Source: an uncultured Atopobiaceae bacterium
GTDB taxonomy: Bacteria; Actinomycetota; Coriobacteriia; Coriobacteriales; Atopobiaceae
Assembly: GCA_947581665.1 (NCBI GenBank)
Contig: CANPVI010000001.1
Span: 1-61,792, forward strand
Length of the DNA: 61,792 bases
Direction: 5' to 3'
Part shown: positions 41,740 through 48,889 of the stretch, piece by piece
Position numbering within the stretch: position 1 is the stretch's first letter
Layout of the letters: each line of letters begins with the position of its first letter
Position numbers and translations under genes: made by a program
Notes under the pieces: model-generated
Database searches by the model: none
Told to the model about the DNA's origin: nothing
The model's input: the letters and a program-made list of their open reading frames with translations, nothing else

Positions 41740-42071
41740 TTGTCCTTTCTCCTTGGCTCTTTGAAATTCTTGATTATTTCCTGCATGATTTGGAAGTCAT
41801 TGCCCGTGAGCTTGGCTGCCAATCTTTCCAATAACTCGGTTTGCTTGTCCGACATATATTTGCGACCGAGTCTGTATCCGTCTACCACATGAACGCCGCC
41901 TCCTGTTCCCTTTGTCGTATAGAGAGGGTAGGATATGCTCAACACTTCAATGTCCCTGCGGATCGTCCGCCTATCGACACCGAATTCGAAAGCCAGATTG
42001 TCGATGGTTTCGTGCCTGCGCTCACACATCAATTCCAAAATCGACTGCCGTCTTTCGACCGCTGATTGCAT
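41736..42071 (-). CDS. DeoR/HTH_11-type winged-helix regulator
   Basis: A 111-residue protein. Residues 1-60 match the DeoR-like winged helix: RRQSILELMCERRHETIDNL, AFEFGVDRRTIRRDIEVL, then a Gly-rich wing (TKGTGGGVHVV). No effector domain follows, so it is a short single-domain regulator. It heads the early operon, 45 bp from a perfect 11-bp dyad at 42116-42142 that could be its operator. Confidence 0.85.
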   Translation of the reverse strand: MQSAVERRQSILELMCERRHETIDNLAFEFGVDRRTIRRDIEVLSISYPLYTTKGTGGGVHVVDGYRLGRKYMSDKQTELLERLAAKLTGNDFQIMQEIIKNFKEPRRKDK

Positions 42072-42115
42072 ATCCTCACCTCCTTTCTGCGTTTTCGTGG
42101 CTTGATTTTATTTGC

Positions 42116-42142
42116 CCAATGGGACACCTGATGTCCCATTGG
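42116..42142. promoter_or_regulatory. Perfect operator-like dyad before the early operon
   Basis: CCAATGGGACA, CCTGA, TGTCCCATTGG: 11-bp arms with a 5-bp spacer. No T-run follows on either strand, so it is not a terminator. Located upstream of the winged-helix regulator gene. No consensus -35/-10 pair is obvious around it, which would suit an activated promoter. Confidence 0.65.
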
Positions 42143-42172
42143 AAAAATTTCCTGAAATTTTTTTTGAGAACG

Positions 42173-42222
42173 AAAAAAGGCCACCGATCAACGATCCCGC
42201 TGTGGGATCATCATCGGTGGCC
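42173..42222 (-). terminator. Strong intrinsic terminator between SOS-like and early operons
   Basis: GGCCACCGAT (10 bp) and an inner GATCCC/GGGATC stem on the minus strand, followed by TTTTTTCG. It ends the LexA-polymerase-zinc-ribbon operon. The interval 42223-42336 holds no gene I can see. Confidence 0.8.
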
Positions 42223-42336
42223 TCTCAATACTGGATTAACCTATCCGCCTTGCCGCATAGTTTTCTCTGGCTTTACCATGGCCCTGTTTCAGCCCGACCA
42301 GAGTGCTTGCTACGACGTTCTATTTAGTTGTCCTGC

Positions 42337-42537
42337 TCAATCTATCAATTGTTGCCCGTTCGGTGCGAATACATCATATTGCACATGGCGTCTGCTCATT
42401 ACCTTCGAGACTGTTACCGTGCCGCATCTGGGGCATTTCGACTTCGTCAGTCCCTCTTCGTCCCGCCAAGCATTTATCATGCTGTGGCAGTTCAAGCACA
42501 GCACTTTGACTGGCTTGCCTCCATACTTGCTGTCCAT
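42337..42537 (-). CDS. Small zinc-ribbon protein
   Basis: A 66-residue protein starting MDSKYGGKPVKVLCLNCHSM with CLNC and CPRC pairs forming one zinc ribbon, and a tail RRHVQYDVFAPNGQQLID. AAAGGAGGGTAGTATTCA precedes ATG. One of three zinc-ribbon genes in a row after the polymerase. Function unknown. Confidence 0.75.
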   Translation of the reverse strand: MDSKYGGKPVKVLCLNCHSMINAWRDEEGLTKSKCPRCGTVTVSKVMSRRHVQYDVFAPNGQQLID

Positions 42538-42543
42538 TGAATA

Positions 42544-42678
42544 CTACCCTCCTTTCCCGTCAATACAAGCGTTGTTTTCGTCAAACTTCATTTGTGAGGT
42601 CGGGAATTCCGTCACCAAAGTAAGACCGCTTGTATCTCCAAAAATCTTCTCGGCATCGGGGCAGTATGCCGTTTCGAT
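42544..42678 (-). pseudogene. Small gene apparently missing its ATG start
   Basis: A 44-codon frame (IETAYCPDAEKIFGDTSGLT, then LVTEFPTSQMKFDENNACID) fills the gap between two zinc-ribbon genes. Its first codon is ATC, placed exactly where the TAATG stop-start overlap seen at other junctions of this phage would put ATG. It may use a non-standard start or be a recently inactivated gene. Coding character is judged from the clean frame only. Confidence 0.35.
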
Positions 42679-42863
42679 TACTTATTGACAAGCAATGCCG
42701 CTTGCTTCGGCGTAAGGATGGGTACTCTTATCGGTCGCCTGAACTTCGGGATCTCTCCCTCGTATTGGCACTTCTCGCAGATGTACCTACCCTCGGTTTC
42801 GTATAGAAACAGGTCTTTGTTTTTGTGTCCGCACTTCGGGCATTTCACATCATACTGCTCCAT
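42678..42863 (-). CDS. Small zinc-ribbon protein
   Basis: A 61-residue protein starting MEQYDVKCPKCGHKNKDLFL with CPKC and CEKC pairs, and a tail PIRVPILTPKQAALLVNK. It overlaps the preceding gene by 14 bp. Probably a nucleic-acid or protein-binding ribbon; function unknown. Confidence 0.75.
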   Translation of the reverse strand: MEQYDVKCPKCGHKNKDLFLYETEGRYICEKCQYEGEIPKFRRPIRVPILTPKQAALLVNK

Positions 42864-43086
42864 CTCTCTGCGCCTCCGCCCTTGCTACTATGTCTTTGAG
42901 CTTCTCTTCGCCTACATAGAGGTCTTCGAGGTCCTCGGTGTTGTACTTGAAGGTATAATCCGTTTCGTCCTCCGCCTTGTACTTAAATTCTACTCCGCAC
43001 TTTGCGCATTTGTGGGTTTTCCACCGCTTGTCGAAGTCTAACTCCGCCGGGCATCCGCATCTCATGCAATAAATCGTCTTTTTCAC
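42850..43086 (-). CDS. Small zinc-ribbon protein
   Basis: A 78-residue protein starting MKKTIYCMRCGCPAELDFDK with CMRC and CAKC pairs and an acidic, helical C-terminus (EDLEDLYVGEEKLKDIVARA). It follows the YolD-like gene with GGAGGTGATATAGTG before ATG. Function unknown. Confidence 0.75.
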   Translation of the reverse strand: MKKTIYCMRCGCPAELDFDKRWKTHKCAKCGVEFKYKAEDETDYTFKYNTEDLEDLYVGEEKLKDIVARAEAQRDGAV

Positions 43087-43100
43087 TATATCACCTCCAG

Positions 43101-43421
43101 TTACATTTCCAAAATTTTAATGTCATAAATGTTCGAGAAAAATATTTTCATCTCGTCCAATATCAGATATTTGTACGCATAGTCTATCCGTTGCACCTTG
43201 CCGCAGGACTCCACGTCATGGCAGGCTCGGTAATGCTCGATCCGTACTTTCATCCCTGTTTCAAGCATAGCCAATGTTTCGGAGATTTCCTCGATGGTAT
43301 CATCGGAGAGGTCCCGTTTTTCCACTCGGCTGCGCCGTTCCTCTCGCACCGCCAAGGCTTCTTTCAAGCCCTTCATCGCATCGAACGGCATAAACTGTTT
43401 AGCCCTTTGTTCCCTTGTCAT
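43101..43421 (-). CDS. YolD-like protein
   Basis: A 106-residue protein starting MTREQRAKQFMPFDAMKGLK, the typical YolD-like opening, with CHDVESCGKVQRIDYAYKYL and KIFFSNIYDIKILEM. YolD-like proteins are encoded with Y-family polymerases in Bacillota and are thought to take the place of UmuD. It overlaps the polymerase 3' end by 23 bp. In-frame starts at 43454 and 43475 are possible but less like the family. Confidence 0.88.
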   Translation of the reverse strand: MTREQRAKQFMPFDAMKGLKEALAVREERRSRVEKRDLSDDTIEEISETLAMLETGMKVRIEHYRACHDVESCGKVQRIDYAYKYLILDEMKIFFSNIYDIKILEM

Positions 43422-44685
43422 CGTACCCTGCTCTGTGTCCGCCGATGAAACCATTCCGTTCTCTCTGCGTGGCACCCTCCATATAGTTGATTCCTCGGAG
43501 CAAGGAGTTCTTGCCGAACTTGTCCGTTATGGCAAGCACCGTCTGCTCCCTCCGCTTTTCTCTCTCCACTTCGCCAAAGTCTGTGAAGAGGTCGTAGCCT
43601 TCGCACGACTCATCGCATACGTCCGCGAAGTCGATTCCGAGTCGCCTGATCTCCGCTCCCTTGTCCGTGGTCTGCTCGAAGATTTCCATAACATACGGTA
43701 TCACCATCGAATACAGGTTAGTGGTCACCGTCATCCGCTTTGTCCCGCCCGTCGGTTCATGACCGCCGAACGTGTATCCCACGAAAATTCCCACTTTGTT
43801 GGTTATGACGTGCCGCCGCATCATCTCATGACAGCCGTTCAGCACCATCTCCGTCATCACGAGCTTCGCTTCATCGTAGTTGTAGTTTCTCGGTAGCACC
43901 TGTGAGAACGACACCGACTTCGACTTGCTGTGGTAGTTCTTGATGTCTTTTATCAGGCAAGGCTCTCTACCCCACGCATGGTCAATCAACAATTCTCCGT
44001 TAATCCCAAACACTTTATACAGGAGTTCCTGCGGTGCTTTCGCTATACCCTCCATGTCATAGATGCCGTATCGGGCAAGCCGTGATGCTGTGCCATGCGC
44101 TATCTGCCAGAAGTCCTCTATCGGTCGGTGATTCCACAGCGTCTTGATATAGGTTTCTTCGGTCAGATAGCCGATGTGGTCCTTGCTGTGCTTGGCGGTG
44201 ATATCCAAGGCTATCTTGGCGAGGTATAGGTTCGTCCCTATCCCTGCGGTCGATGGGATGTGCATTTTGTCGGCGATTTCGTTCATGAGCTTCTTCGCCA
44301 AGGCGACTGCATCCATCTTGAAGAGCGGCAAGTATTCCGTCACGTCGATGAACGACTCGTCTATCGAGTAGACGTGAATGTCCTGCGGATCGAAGTAGTT
44401 TAGATATAGGTCGTATATGTCGGCTGCGTACTCAATGTAGAGCTGCATCCGTGGCAGGGCTCGTATGAAATTTATCGACTTGGGAATCTCCGACATTCGG
44501 CATCGGTTTTTTATCCCCTGCGCCTTCATTTTGGGTGTGATAGCAAGACACAAGGCATTCTTGCCTCGCATTTCATCGACCACGGCAAGGTTCGTTTCGA
44601 AAGGATTTAACCCTCGCTCCGCACACTCGACCGATGCGTAAAAGGTCTTCATGTCTATGCAGAAGTATGTTCTCTGCGCTGCCAT
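43399..44685 (-). CDS. Y-family DNA polymerase (UmuC/DinB-like)
   Basis: A 428-residue translesion polymerase. It starts with YFCIDMKTFYASVECAERGL (metal-binding Asp and steric residues) and has HVYSIDESFIDVTEYLPLFK with the second acidic pair, and STAGIGTNLYLAKIALDITA of the thumb/HhH region. It would copy damaged DNA. Together with the YolD-like gene downstream and a LexA-like repressor upstream it forms an SOS-type unit carried by the phage. Confidence 0.93.
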   Translation of the reverse strand: MAAQRTYFCIDMKTFYASVECAERGLNPFETNLAVVDEMRGKNALCLAITPKMKAQGIKNRCRMSEIPKSINFIRALPRMQLYIEYAADIYDLYLNYFDPQDIHVYSIDESFIDVTEYLPLFKMDAVALAKKLMNEIADKMHIPSTAGIGTNLYLAKIALDITAKHSKDHIGYLTEETYIKTLWNHRPIEDFWQIAHGTASRLARYGIYDMEGIAKAPQELLYKVFGINGELLIDHAWGREPCLIKDIKNYHSKSKSVSFSQVLPRNYNYDEAKLVMTEMVLNGCHEMMRRHVITNKVGIFVGYTFGGHEPTGGTKRMTVTTNLYSMVIPYVMEIFEQTTDKGAEIRRLGIDFADVCDESCEGYDLFTDFGEVEREKRREQTVLAITDKFGKNSLLRGINYMEGATQRERNGFIGGHRAGYDDKGTKG

Positions 44686-44701
44686 CAGCCACCGCCTGTC
44701 T

Positions 44702-45304
44702 CTAATTCAAGTCCTTGATTACCTTTACCGCCACACCTTGCACCATGATTTGGTCAACGAAAATGTCATCCATATTCGGGTTTTCGGGATGCAGATAGTA
44801 GACATCTTCCTCCGAGTCGTATTCGAGCCGTTTCAGCGTGACTTCGTTCTCCACGAGTGCCACCACGATGTCGCCCACCTCTGCGGTTTCTTGCTGCCGT
44901 ATCAGCACAAGGTCTTCGTCATTGATGCCTGCGCCAATCATCGAATCGCCGCTTGCTTTCAAGATGAAGAATTTTCCTTGCCCTATCAACGACTCTGGCA
45001 GACGAACATATCCCTCGATATATTCCTCTACTTCGGTCAGCGGTCCGCAAGGGACTGCGCCGAGGATCGCCACCGACCGCATCGGTGAGTCGCTCTGGGC
45101 GAGTGATTTAGAGATGTAGCCGTTCCTGCCCTTGCAGAGCAGTCCGTCTTTCTCTAATCTCGCAAGGTATTTGTATGCTCCGCCAACACTCAAGCCGTAT
45201 TCTTCGGCTACTTCCCTGACTGTCGGTCCGTAGCCTTGCTTGTCGCATTGCTCTTCTACATACTCCTGTATTTGTTTCAAAAGGTTTTGGTCGGGACTGC
45301 GCAT
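44702..45304 (-). CDS. LexA-like self-cleaving repressor
   Basis: A 200-residue protein with the LexA layout. A winged-helix N-terminus (GYGPTVREVAEEYGLSVGGA, YKYLARLEKDGLL) is followed by an S24 peptidase domain with the cleavage site region ILGAVPCG, catalytic Ser in ILKASGDSMIGAGI and Lys in VENEVTLKRLEY. Damage-triggered cleavage should release the polymerase operon. Its perfect promoter carries the TGTCGCA dyad 8 bp upstream of the -35. Whether LexA binds that dyad is unknown; the usual Bacillota SOS box is different. Confidence 0.92.
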   Translation of the reverse strand: MRSPDQNLLKQIQEYVEEQCDKQGYGPTVREVAEEYGLSVGGAYKYLARLEKDGLLCKGRNGYISKSLAQSDSPMRSVAILGAVPCGPLTEVEEYIEGYVRLPESLIGQGKFFILKASGDSMIGAGINDEDLVLIRQQETAEVGDIVVALVENEVTLKRLEYDSEEDVYYLHPENPNMDDIFVDQIMVQGVAVKVIKDLN

Positions 45305-45360
45305 ATCTCTCTTCCCCTTTTTTATTCTATCGTAAACGGCTGTTCACGATAGGTGCTTTT

Positions 45361-45415
45361 ATTATAGCGATTCTCTTTGCCCTTGTCAATAGTTTTCTGT
45401 CGTACTTTTGCGACA
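45361..45415 (-). promoter_or_regulatory. lexA-like promoter with upstream TGTCGCA dyad
   Basis: TTGACA (45384-45389), 17 bp, TATAAT (45361-45366): a perfect consensus. Eight bases upstream of the -35 is TGTCGTACTTTTGCGACA (45398-45415 as read on the plus strand), a dyad of the same family as those at 45967, 48861 and 61360. Confidence 0.85.
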
Positions 45416-45439
45416 CCCAAAAGTTTTTTTCGGCGGCGC

Positions 45440-45745
45440 TCATTTTTTCTTGTAGTCGGCGAAGGCATATATCGGTGCCGGGTGCTTGCTCTGTCTTCTT
45501 GCCATGTAGCCGTACATACTCACATTGTAGAGCTTGCCGTCTGCGTGGATGGCAAGCGTGAAGAAGTCCGTCCCCTTGCTCGGATCGATCTCTTCTCCGT
45601 TCATCCATACGCAGCCGAGGTCCTTCGCCCATTGGAGAAAGGCTCTCCCCTCTCTCTTCATATCCTTTACAGTGAACCATACCATCTGCTCATTCCCACA
45701 CATATCCTTGTAGGTCAATTCGGTTGTCTTCGTTACTTTTCGCAT
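45440..45745 (-). CDS. Riboswitch-controlled hypothetical protein
   Basis: A 101-residue protein starting MRKVTKTTELTYKDMCGNEQ with FLQWAKDLGCVWMNGEEIDP and FFTLAIHADGKLYNVSMYGY. No family recognised. The start at 45745 follows an AGAGGTATTTTT site; the longer frame upstream is the riboswitch itself. Its control by a SAM-sensing terminator implies a role that is needed when AdoMet is low, in a phage that also encodes AdoMet synthetase. Confidence 0.75.
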   Translation of the reverse strand: MRKVTKTTELTYKDMCGNEQMVWFTVKDMKREGRAFLQWAKDLGCVWMNGEEIDPSKGTDFFTLAIHADGKLYNVSMYGYMARRQSKHPAPIYAFADYKKK

Positions 45746-45781
45746 AAAAATACCTCTCTGTTGGATTCCACAAAGAGGTAT

Positions 45782-45897
45782 GAGAAAACCCATCGTCCGA
45801 TGGGTTCTTCCTTTCGTTATATCCCATCGTTCAGCCTTTAGCACCTTGCCGTTCGGTAGGTTGCTGTGCGGTCATTGGGGCTGTCCCTAACGCACTC
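45782..45897 (-). promoter_or_regulatory. SAM-I-family (SAM-I or SAM-I/IV-like) riboswitch with intrinsic terminator
   Basis: The minus-strand leader carries the SAM-I core in order: GGGACAGCCC, AATGA, CAGCAACC, then AAGGTGCTAA. P1 pairs CGTTAG (45887-45892) with CTGAACG (45828-45834). A terminator follows: CCCATCG (45798-45804), GA, CGATGGG (45789-45795), TTTTCTC. An alternative CGATGGG at 45823-45829 overlaps the 3' side of P1 and can pair with the terminator's CCCATCG. So SAM binding should form P1, free the terminator and switch the 101-residue gene off. The short form suggests the SAM-I/IV variant. Confidence 0.82.
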
Positions 45898-45911
45898 TTT
45901 ATGGTACTTTT

Positions 45912-45984
45912 ATTATAATGCCTGTTTGCCCACAAGTCAATGTTATGTGCCACTTTATTTTTGGGATGTCGCACTTATGCGACA
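45912..45984 (-). promoter_or_regulatory. Promoter for the riboswitch gene, with shared TGTCGCA dyad
   Basis: TTGACT (45935-45940), 17 bp, TATAAT (45912-45917) on the minus strand. The dyad TGTCGCACTTATGCGACA (45967-45984) lies 26 bp upstream of this -35 and 32 bp upstream of the divergent rightward -35 at 46017, so it could serve both directions. Confidence 0.8.
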
Positions 45985-46016
45985 ACAAAAATTTTCCCCA
46001 CACACCCCGTTTGGCA

Positions 46017-46375
46017 TTGACTTCTCTCGGCGGTTCGAGTATAATATCATCGTAAGCCATTGGTATTTGAAGACCGTGCTATGTCGCCCTACAAGGGTTT
46101 GACGAGGAAACCCCCAAGGCTTTGAGACATTTTGGGATTGATGATAGCGCACCGTACCAGTGACCCCCTTCCGTAACCCATCGGCACTAACGTGGTCTTT
46201 GAAAATTCTCGTTATACCACGGACAGAGCAAGTGAGCTTCTTGCGTGCTTCTGCGTTACACCAACAAATCGAGCAATGGGCATTGCCCACTTGCTTGTTT
46301 TGCGTTGTGTGTAACGATGGGAGCGACCGAGTCAGTTTCTTTCCCCTACACACAGCGTGTGGGGGTTTATTTTTG
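46017..46375 (+). ncRNA. Candidate structured RNA or leader upstream of an HNH gene
   Basis: Promoter TTGACT (46017-46022), 17 bp, TATAAT (46040-46045). From about 46052 the transcript has no credible frame but many stems: GGGTTT/AAACCC with 7-nt loop (46095-46113), ACGTGGT/ACCACG (46191-46221), GCAAG/CTTGC (46228-46244) and a long arm CGTTACAC/GTGTAACG (46254-46316) enclosing AGCAA/TTGCT. It ends in the terminator-like CCCC-ACACAC...GTGTGGGGG, TTTATTTTT (46343-46375), just before the ribosome site of the HNH gene. It could be a free RNA of about 320 nt or an attenuating leader. RNA family not recognised. Confidence 0.6.
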
Positions 46376-46397
46376 GCTCGGAAAGGAGGTGTTATCT

Positions 46398-46739
46398 ATG
46401 AAAATCAATCGCTCTACTGCCATGATGCTCTGGGAGGAACAATTCGGTGATGCGGAGTTCGCCGAAGATTTCCATGGGAACTTGATGCGCCGTTCCGCCT
46501 ATGGCGATGCCGACTACTGCACTCGGTATCATGGGGAACTCATCTATTGCGGATGGAATATTCACCATATTCTCCCCCGCACCCACGGCGGCACCAATGC
46601 CTTTGAAAACCTCATCTGCACCAATGTGGCGACCAATGAGGCGGCGGCGGACAAGATCACCTATTGGATTGATGACTCGCTCTACCAAGTGCGCCGCATA
46701 TTCGGCACGAGTCAACACGAAATAGTCAGGATCACTTAA
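46398..46739 (+). CDS. HNH endonuclease
   Basis: A 113-residue HNH protein starting MKINRSTAMMLWEEQFGDAE. The core is WNIHHILPRTHGGTNAFENL followed by ICTNVATNEAAADK, with His-His and Asn in the expected places. AAAGGAGGTGTTATCT precedes ATG. It lies directly behind a structured RNA ending in a terminator, the arrangement seen when a nuclease and an RNA are linked (homing or RNA-associated), but no such mechanism is shown here. Confidence 0.82.
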   Translation: MKINRSTAMMLWEEQFGDAEFAEDFHGNLMRRSAYGDADYCTRYHGELIYCGWNIHHILPRTHGGTNAFENLICTNVATNEAAADKITYWIDDSLYQVRRIFGTSQHEIVRIT

Positions 46740-46744
46740 AAGAC

Positions 46745-46776
46745 GAACACCCCAAAGCCTCGGCTCTGGGGTGTTC
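46745..46776. terminator. Bidirectional hairpin after the HNH gene
   Basis: GAACACCCC, central AGCCTCGGCT, GGGGTGTTC. Followed by CTTTATG rightward and GTCTTTT leftward; serves two convergent genes. Confidence 0.6.
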
Positions 46777-46793
46777 CTTTATGTTTTATCCAA

Positions 46794-47351
46794 TTATCCT
46801 GCTCTGGGGTATCCGCGCTTTGCCAAGTCATCATACACTTCGCTTACTGCCGCATAGAAGTTTTCGCCATACTGCGCTGGCGGTTTAATGTACGACACAT
46901 CCCCATACTTGTATCTCATGACCGCCGTTGAGAAGACAAATGCATCGAACTCCATTCCCTGCTCGAAATATTGCTTGTTCTGGCTCCCATCTGCGTTTAT
47001 CGGGCCGTGGTATTGTTCGGTTTCCTCCACCCACTTCTTCAATGTGCCGGGGGAGATAACTGTTTCCCTACCGCTCTCCATGTCATCAATCTGTGAGTAT
47101 TGGAAGATATGGCGGATTTCGTGAAGTAAAAAATATTCTATCTGTAATGGTTCGTTCTTTTCAAATGCCGTGACAACCGAGGCTATATTGAGCTGCAATA
47201 CATCTTCCTTTCGGCTGTATGCGCCAAAAACTGCAGGACGTTCATTAAAGAAAAATGTCCAACGTACCTGTTTTTTGAGTGCGAAAAAACACATATCACT
47301 CCGAATGATATTGCTGATTAACGGCGCATATTGCTCATAGATTCTCTGCAT
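46794..47351 (-). CDS. Putative zinc metalloprotease-like protein
   Basis: A protein of 185 residues from MQRIYEQYAPLISNIIRSDM. It contains an HExxH zincin motif, FLLHEIRHIFQYSQ, and a later acidic/aromatic segment (EQGMEFDAFVFSTAVMRYKY) that may supply the third ligand. It is not an obvious ImmA. The frame is open upstream to 47486 across the end of the previous gene, so a TTG near 47413 or ATG at 47486 are alternative starts. Third gene of the operon controlled by the TGTCGCA-dyad promoter at 48824. Substrate unknown. Confidence 0.6.
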   Translation of the reverse strand: MQRIYEQYAPLISNIIRSDMCFFALKKQVRWTFFFNERPAVFGAYSRKEDVLQLNIASVVTAFEKNEPLQIEYFLLHEIRHIFQYSQIDDMESGRETVISPGTLKKWVEETEQYHGPINADGSQNKQYFEQGMEFDAFVFSTAVMRYKYGDVSYIKPPAQYGENFYAAVSEVYDDLAKRGYPRAG

Positions 47352-47401
47352 TATTTTATGTTTCCCTGTTGGTCTTTCATTGATGCCGGGGTATCCGCCT
47401 G

Positions 47402-47635
47402 TCAGTCCCAATATACTGCCCAATGCATCTGCTCTGGTGTCATCCTTCTTCCTTCTTGAGCATATTTCAGGAACATCATCCTGCAATACGAATCGATGGG
47501 ATCCTTGGAGAGTACCTTCTGGGCGAGATGTTCACCCCAGACCTTGTCTTCGTCCAAGCAATTCGAGAGTATATAATCGTGGACGAGCTTCTCTTCTTCG
47601 GCTGTGAGCTCCCGCTCTTCCTCGAATTCATCCAT
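47402..47635 (-). CDS. Hypothetical acidic protein
   Basis: A 77-residue protein starting MDEFEEERELTAEEEKLVHD with CLDEDKVWGEHLAQKVLSKD and RRMTPEQMHWAVYWD. GGAGGGATAATTGGG precedes ATG. Helical and acidic, no family recognised. Lies 16 bp after the large acidic protein of the same operon. Confidence 0.65.
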   Translation of the reverse strand: MDEFEEERELTAEEEKLVHDYILSNCLDEDKVWGEHLAQKVLSKDPIDSYCRMMFLKYAQEGRRMTPEQMHWAVYWD

Positions 47636-47651
47636 CCCAATTATCCCTCCG

Positions 47652-48815
47652 TCAATCGTCTTCGTCCGCCAAGGATTCCTTGTATTCTTCAATGTCCTTT
47701 TCCCATTTGACCATCCGTTTGTCGAGGATTGGATTTTTCAGTTCCTTTAATCTGGGGAGTATAAAGGAAACGAATGCGTCCATCCCGCCCGTCTCGGTGT
47801 CGGTATAGCATAAGTCCAAAAGGTCGCTCACCATGTCCGCCTTGTCGCCCAATTTTATCTTGGCATCGTCAAGCAGTCCCTGTAATAACTGAACGGCGAG
47901 TGTGCCATTATTCCTCTTCAAAGCCATAAAAATAAACTGTTCGTAGCCGTACAGCACGCTGTCGCGTTCCCTGATTATGGAGAGGAAAAATTCTGTATTG
48001 GCGGCAATGTAGTCGTAGACCTTTTCTGCAAATCCTTTGGGCATATCGTCTGGATAACCAAGGGAGAATGTGGTAATATCCTGCACCCCTTCTTCGTCAT
48101 AGCAAGCATACGGAGTGAATTCCTTTACGAGCCATGCCCAAATTTCAACGGCGAGATCTACATTGTACTCCGCTATTTTTCTCATGAGGTCGCACAGGAT
48201 GTCATCCGTTGAATAGTAGTCGGTGAACTCCTTGGGGAGCCCATGCCCATGCACGACCGCATCGACAAGCTCAAAGCCGTATAACTCATCGCAATACTGT
48301 GCGGCGATACAGTTTTGGGAAAGGATGAACTCACAGCGGCGCATCCGCAAACGATCTTGTTCGTCCAATTCTCTGCACGATTTTAAGTAAGGGAGAGTGC
48401 CTTCCGCCTCTTCCCTCCGTGATGTGACTCCCCCATCAGCACTCGGTTTTCTTGTCGATACGGAAATGGAGAGTTCTATGGATATACCGCTGTCCGACTC
48501 GCCCGCATCGTCCACTTCGTCTATGTCGTCCAAGTCGTCATCGCCGTCATCGTTGCACAGCATTTTGGTGTGCGGGTTCTCAAAATCGCCTTCGTCTATA
48601 TCGTCATCAAGCTCGTCCGAAAAATCATCCTCGTCATCATCACCAAAGTCGGTGGTCACCTTTTCTTGGGACTTTTCATAGGCTTCCCGCATCTCGCGTT
48701 CTTCCTCGTCGACAACCGCCCGCTCAAAGAAGTCATAGTGACCATCCTTGTCTTTGTCATGGATCCCAAGCGGATCCATCATTTTATAAAATTCGTCAAG
48801 AAAATCTTTCCCCAT
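47652..48815 (-). CDS. Large acidic hypothetical protein
   Basis: A 387-residue protein. Residues 1-40 are MGKDFLDEFYKMMDPLGIHD, DKDGHYDFFERAVV; residues 60-105 are a nearly pure Asp/Glu tract (DDEDDFSDELDDDIDEGDFE); the rest is helical (CDLMRKIAEYNVDLAVEIWA, AVQLLQGLLDDAKIKLGDKA). The acidic tract could mimic DNA or bind a basic partner. The predicted transcription start lies within about 3 bases of ATG at 48815, so the message may be leaderless. First gene of the operon with the HExxH protein. Function unknown. Confidence 0.7.
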   Translation of the reverse strand: MGKDFLDEFYKMMDPLGIHDKDKDGHYDFFERAVVDEEEREMREAYEKSQEKVTTDFGDDDEDDFSDELDDDIDEGDFENPHTKMLCNDDGDDDLDDIDEVDDAGESDSGISIELSISVSTRKPSADGGVTSRREEAEGTLPYLKSCRELDEQDRLRMRRCEFILSQNCIAAQYCDELYGFELVDAVVHGHGLPKEFTDYYSTDDILCDLMRKIAEYNVDLAVEIWAWLVKEFTPYACYDEEGVQDITTFSLGYPDDMPKGFAEKVYDYIAANTEFFLSIIRERDSVLYGYEQFIFMALKRNNGTLAVQLLQGLLDDAKIKLGDKADMVSDLLDLCYTDTETGGMDAFVSFILPRLKELKNPILDKRMVKWEKDIEEYKESLADEDD

Positions 48816-48823
48816 ACACACCT

Positions 48824-48878
48824 ATTATAACATTCTGCGTTCCCCATGTCAATAATGACCTGTCGCAAAAGTGCGACT
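48824..48878 (-). promoter_or_regulatory. Perfect promoter with upstream TGTCGCA dyad
   Basis: TTGACA (48847-48852), 17 bp, TATAAT (48824-48829). Eight bases upstream of the -35 lies TGTCGCAAAAGTGCGACT (48861-48878). Confidence 0.85.
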
Positions 48879-48889
48879 TTTAATTTCCC

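Noticed and set aside
46017..46375. Hammerhead ribozyme, suggested by GACGAGGAAAC
   Set aside because: The match is only the loop of a simple GGGTTT/AAACCC hairpin; the CUGANGA core and three-stem layout are missing.
46017..46739. IscB with its omega RNA
   Set aside because: The HNH protein is 113 residues with no RuvC-like parts or bridge helix, far too short for IscB.
46794..47351. ImmA-type anti-repressor protease
   Set aside because: It has HExxH, but lacks the usual ImmA sequence around the motif and an adjacent ImmR-like repressor in the same operon.
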